64,000 nucleotides of DNA from Maea johnstoni (lineage: Eukaryota; Annelida; Polychaeta; Spionida; Magelonidae), in contig OZ012685.1 of NCBI GenBank assembly GCA_963942565.1, positions 20,397,593 to 20,461,592 of the forward strand, in the 5' to 3' direction. Below the pieces are notes generated by a model. It searched no databases. It was not told where the DNA came from and saw only the letters and a list, made by a program, of their open reading frames with translations. Below, piece by piece: positions 34,471 to 46,089 of this stretch (within the stretch, counting starts at the first letter, position 1; every line of letters starts with the position of its first letter). The translations under genes and the position numbers were made by a program.

Positions 34471-35545
34471 CCCTGGCCATTCCTGTGTTAAGAGTCCTAT
34501 TACTTATGTTTTCTATGCAAGTCTCGGAAAAAAAACTAAGGTATCTTCTTAGAAACGCTGGTCATGGAAAACCATTTTGCTCCGGAGGGCTAAAATAGTC
34601 ACCCTCAAACGGGTGTTTATCTTCATTTTCTGCCGACAAGTGTTAACAAAATGCCAGTTGCCTGTTCTATGCATGTAATTGTAGCACATATCCATGGCAA
34701 CCACATGCCTGTTCATTTCGAGGTGTGAGTTTCTCGTTTCCTTCTCACAAAGAGACGTAGTAACATTCTAGGTGCTCGGTACAGAACAGGGGATCATCTT
34801 AACGTAAATTCTCTGTAATTTGGGACACTTTTTTTTTTTATAACTACGATTCTTATGGGTTCAGGGTGGCACATGTTTTCTGAAAATACATTGCTGTTGT
34901 ATCAGGAAGATTTACAGCTAGGTCCACATATATTGTGAAATGGCAACGTTTGATCGAGGGTTGCCCAATTTTCCCATAGATTCTTTTACATAATAATCAT
35001 AGTGGTCCAGATTCATAGGGTGGTCTTAATTTCAGAGAATTTAGGTAACCCGTAATTGAATTGTAGTTTCCCAGATCTGCCGAACTAAAAATGACCCACC
35101 CGACGGAAAAAATTACTCTTAACTTTGTGTTATTTTAAGCGCCCGACCCAACTTAACACTGTATCTGATGAGGTATATATAACAGTGAGATTCTAATCAA
35201 ATAGATAAATTAATAGATAAATGTCAATAAAAAAGCCCGAAAAACAAGAAATAAACCAGGCTCAGTAATGCTTGGGTAAAAAAAAACAAAAAAACAACAA
35301 CAGGATTTTCATTTCATTTTTGATTACCTCCCTACCGACTCTGCAATAATGGTACGGAAAAGATCTGGAAAATTGCAAATTAATTAAGGGTCCCTTATGG
35401 TAGTACTGCACATGTGAGATTTCACAATATCACTGATGACTCAATTTTCCTGCCACCAGTGTATCCTAATCTCTGCATGCTAATGGTGGTTTTCCACACC
35501 CACAGATGCGCAGGTGACACCATGACAATGCACAGGTGTTGGGTG
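34471..35545. other. Unique stretch after the gap
   Basis: No dispersed repeat family or credible open frame was seen. Confidence 0.4.
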
Positions 35546-35686
35546 TTAACCCTCATGCTGCTAGTGGCTAAAACCTCAGTGAGAGCTATCCAATGAATAT
35601 CAACAAGACAGGGTTAAGTCAGTTTACAAAAGTCTTTGCATCCTTGTGCTTTGGACCAAAGTAGACTTAGCATTGGAAGGGTTTAG
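35546..35686 (+). mobile_element. Family A MITE with a large internal deletion
   Basis: It starts GTTAACCCTCATGCTGCTAGTGGCTAAAAC, then jumps to CTCAGTGAGAGCTATCC, so about 75 central bases are missing. It ends AGCATTGGAAGGGTTTA. Confidence 0.88.
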
Positions 35687-35832
35687 AGGACACCATAACA
35701 TTGGTGCAGTTGCCGGCATTTGATTCCTGAACTAAATGCGTGGGCAGCCTGAGCATAATACACAACCACAATAATATCTGATCTGAGATTGCCATCCAGT
35801 TTCCTGGGCATGGATGATCTCACAACTGAACG

Positions 35833-36088
35833 TAGCCTAGATTTCTAGGCTGTCATATGTATTTTTTCTCTCATTTGTTTCTGTTACCAGGCACCAACTA
35901 GTCTAGCTGGCCATAGTGGCCAACTTAGTTTACATTTTTCTCACCAGGATTCAGTTTGATTATGACAAAACCTATAGAGATAGGAGGACCAGGTGGTGCC
36001 ATCTATCTACCAAACCTGGTACCACGCCACAGTCCTTGGTCAACACAGAAGGGAATGTGAACTTTTCAGGGACTATGAGCCTAGTCTA
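35833..36088. mobile_element. Family C MITE
   Basis: A 256-bp element from TAGCCTAGATTTCTAGG to GAGCCTAGTCTA. The flanks AACTGAACG and GACTGAACC agree at 7 of 9 bases, an aged 9-bp duplication. Confidence 0.85.
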
Positions 36089-36745
36089 GACTGAACCTAG
36101 CTTTGATTCGCAAGCTTTGTGGGTTATTGATATGCTTGGCTTATTTTTAGACATGTTATCCATAGGTGTTTGTACAACCAGGCAATCTTCTGCCCGAATT
36201 TACATGCACTATAATTGTGTCCCATTCAAAGAATACTTATAACCTGACACAGAAAAATGTCATGACTTTTTTTGCGATACCTTACAGGAGACTATTCTAA
36301 GGAGTAGGGGGTTGTAAAGCTTCATGCATTTCCTGCTCGATGTGTGAAACATACATTACATTACAATAGCAAAGTCACACTGTCCTCTGAAGTAACTTTG
36401 ATCAACCCTCCTGTTTCAAAACAATTTATACATTCAAATACCAATGACTGATAGTCTTCTTCAGCATTCAGAATTAAATGTCAATGAACACATGCTGTAC
36501 TGATGGTCTTCTGTGTGTGCTGTCTCCATTTCAAAACATATCACTTCCCATATAATTTTGACCTTGTTTGGCAAGTTTTCACTTCAAAGGATTCAAAATA
36601 AAATTATAAAAACATCAAGGAAGAAGCCATAAGAGACTATGAAAAATAGGTTTTTTGATCTACTGGGATTCAATCCCTGACCTTGGGCAGTGATGAAAAA
36701 TGCCAAACAGTGAGATAATGGCAGAGTAGTTAAAAGTACTAGCGG
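36089..36745. other. Unique stretch
   Basis: No gene or bounded repeat was seen. A GGGATTCAATCCCTGACC word at 36665 resembles a tRNA B box but has no A box partner. Confidence 0.4.
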
Positions 36746-37025
36746 TATCAAATACCAAGGACTCGTGCAGTGATGACACAATTGGCAAACAGTCATTGTG
36801 CAGTACACTGGACTGCTCAGCAATGGGGGCAAACACATACCAGAAAGACTCCAGTCCCAGAGTTATTTACGGTGAGATGACAGCAAAGAAGCTGTTAGAT
36901 ATGACAAGATCCCGTATCCAGGCCTAGTGCAAAGATGATATCTGGCAAAGTCTATAGTGCATTGCACAATGACTGATAGCCAATTGCGTCATCACTGCAC
37001 AAGTCCTTGGTATTAGATCACGATA
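36746..37025. repeat. Large foldback, arms about 57-67 bp
   Basis: The left arm (36746-36803) holds ATACCAAGGACTCGTGCAG and CAGTCATTGTGCAG. The right arm (36959-37025) holds their reverse complements, TGCACAATGACTG and CTGCACAAGTCCTTGGTATT. Identity is about 85-90% by eye and the loop is about 155 bp. It may be a foldback transposon remnant. Confidence 0.85.
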
Positions 37026-37136
37026 GTATTTAGACTGCTTAGCAATGAAGGCACCCCCTCACTAACCAGTGACTGTAACCAAAGCTTCTAGAATTATCCT
37101 TGCTGTGTTCTAGCTTGATTACTCGACAAGGGTCAT

Positions 37137-37316
37137 TTAACCCTTCCAATGCAGAAGTTACTTTCGCACATCTAAACCCTGTCATGTTGGTATTCATTGG
37201 ATAGCTCTTGCTGAGTATTCTCTGATGAGTGCCCATGTGCCAAGGTTTCAGTCATATTCAGTTCCTTTGCATAATTTTGTATTGGCCACATTAGCCACCA
37301 GCAGCATAAGGGTTAA
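37137..37316 (-). mobile_element. Family A MITE, minus orientation, internally shortened
   Basis: TTAA at 37137-37140 and 37313-37316. About 35 bases after GTTACTTTCG are missing. Confidence 0.9.
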
Positions 37317-37410
37317 TAAGTTCTAAACTTTGTATTCATTAGGAGACTTCCAGGTCTCTATTTACTGCCTGTCTCCTTCGCGTGCTTTTGCATCTACAGC
37401 TCCTTAAGTT

Positions 37411-37640
37411 CAAGCCATTCATGCATTCATAATCAAAAATGGTCACTATTTTAGTGAAATCTTTCTGACTAAAGCACTTTTTTGAAAATAAAATTATCCA
37501 AAGGGAAAATGTTCATCCAAACCCTTCCAACAACTCTCCTTCAAATGTTTTACAAATCGAAGCTTGATGCAGAATTTATCACCAAAAGTATCCTCAATCC
37601 AGACAATCACAGAGCCTGATCACTGAGCATGACTGGGTTA
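37411..37640. mobile_element. Family B MITE
   Basis: Left CAAGCCATTCATGCATTC, right GAGCATGACTGGGTTAC. Interior CAACTCTCCTTCAAATGTTTT is typical. TTAA sites are decayed. Confidence 0.7.
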
Positions 37641-37850
37641 CGCGGAGTGTGCGTGCCACTGCCCGCTCTCGCTAATAACGACACGACTGGCACATTGTTG
37701 CATCCTGTGTTTTCTTCCTGTTGCCATCTGCAGCTTAATGCTGAGTAGATAAGGCATGTTATTAGCGCAACTCCACGATTGCGTGCGCCGTCACGATTAA
37801 GTGCCAGTCACAAAACCCTTTCATCGGGGAGCACGCAACCCCGCCACTCC
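37641..37850. other. CpG-dense stretch with inverted repeats
   Basis: It is noticeably richer in CG dinucleotides than its surroundings. CGCTAATAAC (37669) and GTTATTAGCG (37759) are exact inverted 10-mers, and ACTGGCAC and GTGCCAGT pair further out. It could be a small promoter-like island or a remnant element. Confidence 0.35.
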
Positions 37851-37923
37851 CACTACATGTCCCCTTACTTAGGGTAGACCCTCATTACTCGTATGACAGC
37901 CTAACAAGGCTGATGAATTTCCT

Positions 37924-38140
37924 TTAACCCTTATGCTGTTGGTGGTTAATTTGGCCAATACAAAATTGTGCAAAAAAAATCCCAGAAAAATGCTTGAAAC
38001 CCTGGCACATGGGTACTCAACTGACAGTACTCAGGGAAAGTTACCCGAAGAATACCAATATGACAGGGTTTAGATGGTTTTCAAAAAACTTTGTGTCATA
38101 GTGTCTTGGAAGAAAGTAACCTCAGCATTGGGAGGATTAA
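37924..38140 (+). mobile_element. Family A MITE, plus orientation
   Basis: TTAA at 37924-37927 and 38137-38140, with ends CCCTTATGCTGTTGGTGG and CTCAGCATTGGGAGGA. Confidence 0.92.
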
Positions 38141-38154
38141 CTCTTTATTGCCTG

Positions 38155-38245
38155 AAGTGTCCGGGCACCAACATAGGCAAAATTGACTTCTGGGCAAGTG
38201 AAAATTGTCCATAACTTGCCCATAATAGCAAGTTGAAACCTGAAC
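38155..38245. mobile_element. Family G TIR element fragment
   Basis: GGGCACCAACATAGGCAAAATTG, then TTCTGGGCAAGTGAAAATTG and AACTTGCCCATAATAGC match the left part of 57517-57875. Confidence 0.6.
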
Positions 38246-38582
38246 AATCAAAATGTTTTATGCATTGATAAAAATGTAGTTTTAGAAGAGATTAAACTTT
38301 GAAATTAATCATAGGGAAAAAACAACTGACTGATCGAAAGTCATGGTCAGCTTTGAACTATGGCAAAGCTGATAGCCAGCAGGTGGCACACATTGCCTTA
38401 GACTACTCAGCTATCGAGGCAGCCCACTACTAGTGGTAAGTACTGGTGTCCCGAGATGGCCCTGTCCTAGTGTCAAGTTTCTATTTTGGTGGAGAGAAGT
38501 AACAGACAGACAGCTAAGTACAGGCAGAGGCCTGCACAAGTAGACATCCTAAAATAGATGGCAACTAAAGGTTTTTAACCCA

Positions 38583-38799
38583 TTAACCCTTATGCTGTTG
38601 GTGGCTAATTTGGCCAATACAAAATGATGCAAAAAAGCTAAAAATGCCTGAAACCCTGGCACAATGGTAATCATCTAAGAGTACCTTGCGAGAGCTATCC
38701 AATGAATACCAACATGACAGGGTTTAGATGTTTTTTCAAAAATCTTTGCATCCTCTTGCTATGGACAAAAGTTAAGGCTTCGCATTCATTCCAAGGGTA
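38583..38799 (+). mobile_element. Family A MITE, plus orientation
   Basis: TTAA at 38583-38586. The right end (GCATTCATTCCAAGGGTAA) has a small rearrangement and lacks TTAA. Confidence 0.88.
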
Positions 38800-39040
38800 A
38801 AAAACAAAACATCTCTACGCAGTCCATCTTCTTAACTTTTTACCTACTATTATAAGTTTCTCGATACAATCATGACTGGATTTTGAATTTCAATAATCTT
38901 CACATTTTCCGACATATTCAAGACTGAATTGTGATTAACCAGTTGTAAGTGATAAGGGTTCTCTTTGCATGAATGTGTCAAAATCTGCTCAGTGCTAAAG
39001 AGAATTCTGTTTTTGGTGCACATTTTCCAGGGTTACTCAC

Positions 39041-39088
39041 CCACAGCGAAACAAGCAACCACCCAATAGGACCTATAGATGTACATAC
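39041..39088 (-). CDS. Candidate exon, 48 bp, hydrophobic
   Basis: On the minus strand it lies between a strong acceptor (CCGTTTTCTGTATTTTCAG) and a strong donor (CTGTGG|GTGAGT). Two of three frames are open. The one compatible with its neighbours reads MYIYRSYWVVACFAVG, which would suit a membrane segment. It enters with two bases and leaves with one, so it could be skipped without shifting frame. Both splice sites are good. The weakness is its small size and the lack of any recognised homolog. Confidence 0.38.
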
Positions 39089-40498
39089 CTGAAAATACAG
39101 AAAACGGATGGTCAAAAAATATTCACAAAAAATATATTGAATTAAAGAAAAATAACCAAAAACAGATTACAAGACCATATCAAAGAAGATGTGATCTAAA
39201 ATGGAATAATACAAAGTTGGGAGATTGAATACATGAGAAGGGGTCTAAGTGATATGTTTTTCAAAGTCCTGGAGGTTGTGAAAAAGTACTTAAATTTTGA
39301 CATATAACTACAAACTGCTGTGGCAATAAAGTTCTGCAATTATCATTGCTCTAGGACAACAATCAAGTCTAGGCCCAATCTTGCAACAATGTGATTCTAG
39401 ATATTAGATTGATGAAATTAAAATGCAACATGATATAGATATGGAATGGAATGATAAGAATAAACAATTCGAAGACTAATAGAACAGCATTGTATTGCCA
39501 TTAGTAGCTATTGATCAGAACTATCCAAGAGAGGATTGGCCAGCACATATATTTTTCTGACTGTTCAACACTCAATTACGACTGATCTTATTTTTCAAAG
39601 TATAACTTTACTACCATCTTTAAACATAGACATGTCAGTAACAATCAATATCATTCTTACTCTCTTTCTCCATTTTTCTTTCTCCCTTTTCCCTAAGTTT
39701 ACCTTTGACCGACGCATGAGACGCCACTAAAACATGTGCCCCAGTATAACTTTACTATTAAATTGATATGCAACTGAATTTACATTCCAATGCCAGAATT
39801 CATGTTACCACCATACAGGCAAATAGGTCATGACCATGAAGAAAACGATCCAGCAAACAGGAATGAAATAGTACGCAGCTGTTGATGTGGATGTTCTATA
39901 ATAGTACAATGTCCTCTAGAGAAGATCAACCATGTGGTAAGGATCAGGTTATGACCATGTGACCTCCATCTGATGCGCAAACAACTAGAGTATTATAGTG
40001 TACTATTACACACGATGCTTGCGTCACCAGACAGTGCCATTTGATAGAGTGAAGCCAAGAGTAACACAATACACAGCTGAAATGATATTTCTACTACATT
40101 CAGCTCACATATGGTGTTGTTGTTTGTAAGTTGTCATTTGCAATAGTTAGAAAAAGAAACTTATCATCATAATTGTTATTTTTCATGGTACATATTGTTG
40201 TTGAGTGTTATGCTTTTAAAAGCACAACAATTGTGATGTCCCAGGATCAATACACATTTCAATAGCTCAATAATAATGCTGTAATACATTTATTCATATC
40301 AAAAACATACAAGGAAATGAGAAATGAAGGCAAATCATGATAATAATACTGCAAAAATGTAACCCCTACATTTCTATAAACATCACAAAGTTCCTTAAGA
40401 AACTCATAAGAATAGCATCATTTAACAATTGTTCACACTGCAGAGGAGGAATGAATTTTCCTTTTTGTCTTTAGAATAAGATTTGAAGCAGTTGGTGG
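39089..40498. other. Unique stretch containing one candidate exon
   Basis: Apart from 40028-40076 nothing coding is supported. The stretch has few dispersed repeats, unlike the rest of the window. Confidence 0.4.
40028..40076 (-). CDS. Candidate exon, 49 bp, hydrophobic
   Basis: On the minus strand: acceptor AGAAATATCATTTCAG and donor CTGTCTG|GTGACG, both moderate. In the frame that fits the next candidate exon (39041) it reads LCIVLLLASLYQMALS, again membrane-like. All three frames are open, so coding evidence is weak. Confidence 0.22.
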
Positions 40499-40814
40499 CA
40501 TAGTCTTAGCCAGCACGGCATCTGGGTCTCATTTGGACACCCTAACCCTCAGAAATCACACCTCAGGACTCCCAAAATTCTTTTGTGAAGATTTTCTTAA
40601 AAAGTCACTTTGAAGGAAATAGTTAAATTTTCTCACTTCAATATAATTCCTATGACATTGTATAAGGTTATTGTGCCCGATTTCAATAAGTAATTACAAG
40701 ACTAATTTTGTTATCTGAGTATATCGTAGGTCCCCCCTTGACAAATAGGAAGCCCATAAAGTTTATAATGACCAATTTTGGGCACCCAGTTTCTAAGTCC
40801 TAGCTAAGACCCTG
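40499..40814. mobile_element. Family D hAT-like MITE
   Basis: Termini CATAGTCTTAGCCAGC and CCTAGCTAAGACCCTG. Flanks GTTGGTGG (40491-40498) and GTTGGTGC (40815-40822) agree at 7 of 8. Interior ATTTGGACACCCTAACCC and TTTTGGGCACCCAG match the other copies. Confidence 0.88.
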
Positions 40815-40822
40815 GTTGGTGC

Positions 40823-41399
40823 ACAATGCCTCCTGCAACTTGGCTATCGGGGCATCCCTTCTCCTGAATCTGTGATAAGAACCAAACTGATTGTCTGCTC
40901 TTGCTTCCCCAACTTGACAGACAGAGCTCAAAAGTGACATTGAGAGAAAGTCACATTTATGTTAACGATGGCACATAATTGTCATCGAGTAACCATCCTA
41001 AGTCATCAATCTTCCGAAACTTCTATTGTTGGCAAATCTCCCTTAACGAGAATCTCAGTAGTAATTATCGGCAATCTCCTTACATCAAACATCACGATTA
41101 AAACCTTTCAGACATGAAAGTGTCTATTTTGAAAGCCATCCTGGCATCTGTAGAAGATGTAGAATTGTGGTCTACATGCACAATTTATCCAGTGGTACAT
41201 CAGAGGGTTCTTCTAATAATAGGGTCTATGGGTTCATTTGTTGTCAACCACCACTTCTGTGGAAGACTATGAATTATCTCCTATAATGGATGAGGAGTGA
41301 AAGTGATTCTTCTGGTAGTTACCTGAAGAGCAGTTTTAATGGTATACGCAACACATTACCTTATTTAGACATGGATGATGGTATATTTTTCCAATACAT
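40823..41399. other. Unique stretch
   Basis: Nothing recognised. A minus-strand acceptor-like CTGCTCTTCAG (41328) has no matching donor. Confidence 0.4.
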
Positions 41400-41610
41400 T
41401 TAACCCTTACAATGCCAAGGCTACTTTCTTTCAAAGCACAAGGATGTAAAAGATTTTGCAAACAACCTAAACCATGTCATGTTGGTATTCATTAAGTAGC
41501 TCTCACTGCATATGAGTACTATCAGATGAGTACCCATGTGCCCGGGCTTCAGTCATTTTCTGCGTTTTTGCGTCATTTTGTATTGGTAAAGCCAGCAGCA
41601 GAAGGGTTAA
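41400..41610 (-). mobile_element. Family A MITE, minus orientation
   Basis: TTAA at 41400-41403 and 41607-41610. About 15 bases of the TTGGCCAAATTAGCC segment are missing near the right end. Confidence 0.92.
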
Positions 41611-41739
41611 TATGTCTGAAGAGCAAGTATCACAATATAACCAACTGAATTCATCATGATTGATAAATTAATTTACGATAATACTTTATCTGCCTGATGC
41701 TACCTTTACCCATTTAAAAGAAGCGATTATAATTTAAAT

Positions 41740-42712
41740 TATATGATCATAAAGAAATATATAAAACATATACTCTGTAGGTGTGTTTATTTGCACATAG
41801 TCATACCCTGCCATTATAATTATATGATTATAAAGATATATATATATAACATGTACTCTGTATGTGTGTTTATTCGCACATAGCCATACCCTGCCATTAT
41901 AATTATATGATTATAAAGAAATATATATAACATGTACTCTGTAGGTGTGTTTATTTGCACAGTCATACCCTGCCATTATAATTATATGATTATAAAGATA
42001 TATATATATATATAACATGTACTCTGTATGTGTGTTTATTCGCACATAGCCATACCCTGCCATTATAATTATATGATTATAAAGAAATATATATAACATG
42101 TACTCTGTAGGTGTGTTTATTTGCACATAGTCATACCCTGCCATTATAATTATATGATTATAAAGAAATATATATAACATGTACTCTGTATGTGTGTTTT
42201 TTCACACATAGCCATACCCTGCCATTATAATTATATGATTATAAAGAAATATATATAACATGTACTCTGTAGGTGTGTTTATTTGCACATAGTCATACCC
42301 TGCCATTATAATTATATGATTATAAAGAAATATATATAACATGTACTCTGTATGTGTGTTTTTTCACACATAGCCATACCCTGCCATTATAATTATATGA
42401 TTATAAAGAAATATATATAACATGTACTCTGTAGGTGTGTTTATTTGCACATAGTCATACCCTGCCATTATAATTATATGATTATAAAGAAATATATATA
42501 ACATGTACTCTGTATGTGTGTTTTTTCACACATAGCCATCCCCTGCCATTATAATTATATGATTATAAAGAAATATATATAACATGTACTCTGTAGGTGT
42601 GTTTATTTGCACATAGTCATACCCTGCCATTATAATTATATGATTATAAAGAAATATATATAACATGTACTCTGTATGTGTGTTTTTTCACACATAGCCA
42701 TACCCTGCCGTG
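41740..42712. repeat. 81-bp minisatellite with alternating subtypes (162-bp higher-order unit)
   Basis: Twelve units are anchored by TACTCTGTA at 41771, 41854, 41935, 42020, 42101 and then every 81 bases to 42668. Odd units read GTAGGTGTGTTTATTTGCAC, AGTCATACCC; even units read GTATGTGTGTTTTTTCACAC (or TATTCGCAC), AGCCATACCC. The later dimers are almost identical, so recent unequal exchange used the 162-bp unit. The unit length is 27 codons, which keeps a repeated minus-strand frame open by chance. Confidence 0.95.
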
Positions 42713-43796
42713 ATCCTGAACCAATCGTAACCTTTCTGATCTGTTAATTGCATCTCGCCTGCATTCCAACAATGGCATCATATTCTATCCCTCTGCCACA
42801 TATCACTGCTGCATGACATCCCCACTCTAAAGGCACACCAGCTCAGGTGACGGCAAAGTAATTTGGCTAATTAGTCAGGGGAGATTCCCCAGGTAATGTT
42901 AAGCCACCAGCCACCTTCATAATTGCAGCATTGCTTGGTGGACTTCTTGGCAGCTGGCACATGCTGGTGCATATAGCCTTATGCTGCATGGTCAACCAGT
43001 ATGAAAGCATGAGAACTTTCCCCATCACCTGCTCTGCTGGACTATAAAGGGCAAATGTAACATCAGAATGATTTAGGTTCAAAATAAGCTTATACATGTC
43101 ACCTTTCAAATAAGACCTCCCCTAAACCTGCCATTATCAGCACTTATAACTCAGTTGTGGCTTATAGAAGTGTGCAAATCATTCTGATGGTTCATTTGCC
43201 CTTTGCTGATTGCTCAATAGGTATCAGACATGCAGCTTTTCAAACTATGTAGATTTAATGTCGAACCTCTGAATTCAATATCACCCCTTTGCACACCACC
43301 ATAATCTATATATTTGTTACACATTGTGCAGTTAAGCCTGTTATCAACCCACAGTCATCCAACGAGGAGCCTGGTAGGACACAGGTGTCTGGATAGAATT
43401 AGCCAGACCACACTTTCTACCTTTGAAATACTTTCTAATAAGGAGTATCACTATTGTGCCTGCTATTAGCAAATGTTCTAAAAAGACCAGTGTCAGACTG
43501 AGTGATCTTCATACTGGATACTGTCTGCAAAATGTTGCTATTTATTCTGGCCCTAAATATCTTCCTTTTCTCATGCAATGCCCAATATTAAAGGAGGCCT
43601 ATGCTAACCAAGCCAGTTATCTTTGTGCTATTTTCTGGCTGCCAAGTTCCCCTGGCAGCTGTCTTAGTTACTGTAGCAGGTACTGAGCCAAATCCAGTGG
43701 CTGGGGGGATACAGGCAAGCCAGCTGGGAGCAGTTAATCAAGGAGAGACTTTTTGAGGCATGCTACGCAAGCAGTTTGAGACCATGTCAAATGTTA
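42713..43796. other. Unique stretch with one foldback
   Basis: It holds the inverted repeat 43046-43204. Open frames of 80-87 codons on either strand lack supporting signals. Confidence 0.4.
43046..43204. repeat. Foldback with 29-bp arms
   Basis: The left arm 43046-43074 and the right arm 43176-43204 pair at 27 of 29 positions. The outer 12 bases (AAAGGGCAAATG) and the inner 14 (CATCAGAATGATTT) are exact. The loop is 101 bp. No target duplication was found. Confidence 0.9.
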
Positions 43797-43991
43797 GGCT
43801 CTCATTGCAAACATTATGACTTCTACCAATATTACAGGCACTTTCAGATTATGGAAATGTCTTAATGAACTTGATAAAAATCTAAAGGAGAGAATTCTTG
43901 GTTTGGTCCTAATAGATATTTCAATTTCAATGATATCACCAAAATAATTATTTATAAGCAATTTTACAGCACTAAAGCATGAATGGGTTAA
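43797..43991. mobile_element. Family B MITE, left end unclear
   Basis: It ends AAAGCATGAATGGGTTAA (TTAA 43988-43991) and contains AATCTAAAGGAGAGAATTC. Confidence 0.6.
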
Positions 43992-44118
43992 AATGTTTTT
44001 ATGGGGGTTTGCACTGTGAAATAATCCCTTCTCACTGAATTTGATTACCCCATACGCATATGTGAGTCCATGGTAATGTTACTGCAAACGCAAATATGCA
44101 TGTGTGGAATTGGAAGGG

Positions 44119-44336
44119 TTAACTTTTCCAATGCTAAGGCTACTTTCGTCAAAACATATAGATGCAAAGATTTTTGATAACTACATAAACCCTATCATGT
44201 TGGTATTCATTGATTAGCTCTCGCTGAGTACCTAGCAGATGAGTACCCATGTCCCTGGGTTTCAATCATTTTCTCAGGTTTTCTGCATCATTTTGAATTG
44301 GCCAAATAAATAAGCCACCAGCAGCAAAAGGGTTAA
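44119..44336 (-). mobile_element. Family A MITE, minus orientation
   Basis: TTAA at 44119-44122 and 44333-44336. The left flank AATTGGAAGGG is itself family A right-end sequence, so it may have landed in an older copy. Confidence 0.92.
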
Positions 44337-44628
44337 CAGTGGGTGTATTTTGGGATCTGCACCCTGAAATGACCCCACCTGCCTCCCATACACACTCTGA
44401 AGTCCTCTTCTCACTCCCTAAAGTAAGCTGAGAAGTGCATGTGCTGGTTGTTGTCATTCCAGCACTGCGGCCATGCAGACAGTGCCCGGCTATCTCGAGT
44501 ACTCTAGTGTTAATTGATTGTGAGGATTTATCCCGGGCCAGTAATTACTGCATTCCCTAATCCTGACAGCTTGCAGCTCTGCTCAGCCTCAATCTATACA
44601 ACAGCAAATAGTGCAGTAGCTACTTCCA

Positions 44629-44847
44629 AATAACCCTTCCAATGCTGAGGCTACGTTTGTTCAAAGTGCAAGGATGCAAACATTTTTGAAAACCATCTAA
44701 ACCCTGTCAAGATGGTATTCATTAGATAGCTCGCGCTGAGTGCTCTCAGATGAGTACCCATATGCCAGGGTTTCATTCATCTCTCAGGTTTTTTGCATTA
44801 GTTTGTATTGGCTAAACTAGCTATACTACAGGCAGCATGAGGGTCAA
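44629..44847 (-). mobile_element. Family A MITE, minus orientation
   Basis: Left AATAACCCTTCCAATGCTGAGG, right GGCAGCATGAGGGTCAA. Both TTAA sites carry a substitution. Confidence 0.88.
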
Positions 44848-45004
44848 CCACTAAGACTTTAAAGGTATTCTCCATCCCCAGGCATACTGTACTATACCAA
44901 TGAATGCAGAAACCTTAGTAAATACTGTCTCAGTTTTCCTATTCATGTCTGGGTATATGTGAACTGGCCACATTTGAATGTATACTACTTTTGAAAATAA
45001 CTCC

Positions 45005-45175
45005 AAGGCTCGAAATTAGCTGGAGCCAGGGGATCCTTTGAATTCTCATGTGGCTCCCTACCTCAGATTTCTGCAGGGAGCCAAAAGATGTATTGGTTTC
45101 CATACACAACACATTATAAGTAGCTTTTGAAGATGCAATTGGGCTCCCTGAATTTTGATCCCTGAACACTGAAAA
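45005..45175. mobile_element. hAT-like element fragment
   Basis: CAAGGCTCGAAATTAGCTGG is a hAT-type left end, and GGGCTCCCTGAATTTTGATC with inverted GGCTCC words follows. The right boundary is unclear. Confidence 0.45.
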
Positions 45176-45622
45176 TATGCAATCACTCTGATGGTGCAGT
45201 TATGACCAAAATTCCTCCTATACTTATCTTATAGAAAATGGTCTGGTCTGAAAAAACATACCTTCAAAATAGGCAGAAAGTTTTTAGGTCCTATATACAT
45301 GAAGACATTCACAGAAGACTAGTTACAACTTTTGTAACCCATACTATATATAGAATCGGTGTAGTCGACATTAGTGGTAGCTCTGTTGACTAGACTACAA
45401 ATACAGAAGCGTTTCTCTTGGGCTGCACTGACACACAAGAGTTACTGACAATAAATGGAATATCTTTTCTTTAAATAATATTGCTATCCAGCTTGGAAAC
45501 TGTCTCGGTGAATGTGTTATGGTGCAATTTAAGGCCATTTGTGTGCATTCTCCTGTGTTTTATCTTAGCCATATAGTACAGCAGCGGGCCATAAAGTCAG
45601 GCAGTAACAGACAGAATCTACC

Positions 45623-45854
45623 TTAACCCTTTCATGCTTTAAGATCTTCATTACAACTGTCGTCTGGTTTTCTGATACTTTTGCAAATAACTCCAAAATG
45701 ATACATAAGTTTCAAAAACATTTGAAGAGGAGTTGTAGGTTGAATACTTATGTATATTTTTGCCTCAAATGTTTTCTAAAATATAATCTTGTAGGAGAGA
45801 TATCACCAAAAATCACAAGGCCGTATTTGGCTGCTACTGGCATGAATGGGTTAA
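45623..45854. mobile_element. Family B MITE, full length
   Basis: TTAA at 45623-45626 and 45851-45854. Ends CCCTTTCATGCTTTAAG and CTGGCATGAATGGG. Its left end (CCCTTTCATGC) is intermediate between families A and B. Confidence 0.88.
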
Positions 45855-46089
45855 AGCTGTTTTTATATTGATTGCTCAATATCAGAGAGACTGCCAAATA
45901 AAACTGGGCCTGATGTGTGAGGAAATACGATGCTTAAACCCTACTTATTGACAATCGTCTTAAACAACTGACAGGAGGTAAATGCTGATATCATGAATCG
46001 ATGTCTGCGATACCATGATACTGCATGCATGGTGCGCATAATTTCTGAGGGATAAATAGTGAACAAAGTGGGATGGGGTGGGCTATCTC

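Noticed and set aside
34247-34552. Open frames of about 76-101 codons over the N gap
   Set aside because: Most of the residues are undetermined because they come from the 200 N.
36665-36682. tRNA-derived SINE suggested by a B-box-like GGGATTCAATCCC
   Set aside because: No A box at the proper spacing, no tRNA fold and no poly(A) or tail repeat.
41911-42180. Repeat protein with a MLYIFLYNHIIIMAGY unit
   Set aside because: It is the 81-bp minisatellite read in a frame kept open because 81 is divisible by three. No start context or conserved boundary.
41740-42712. CRISPR-like array
   Set aside because: The whole 81-bp unit repeats without unique spacers, and the context is eukaryotic.
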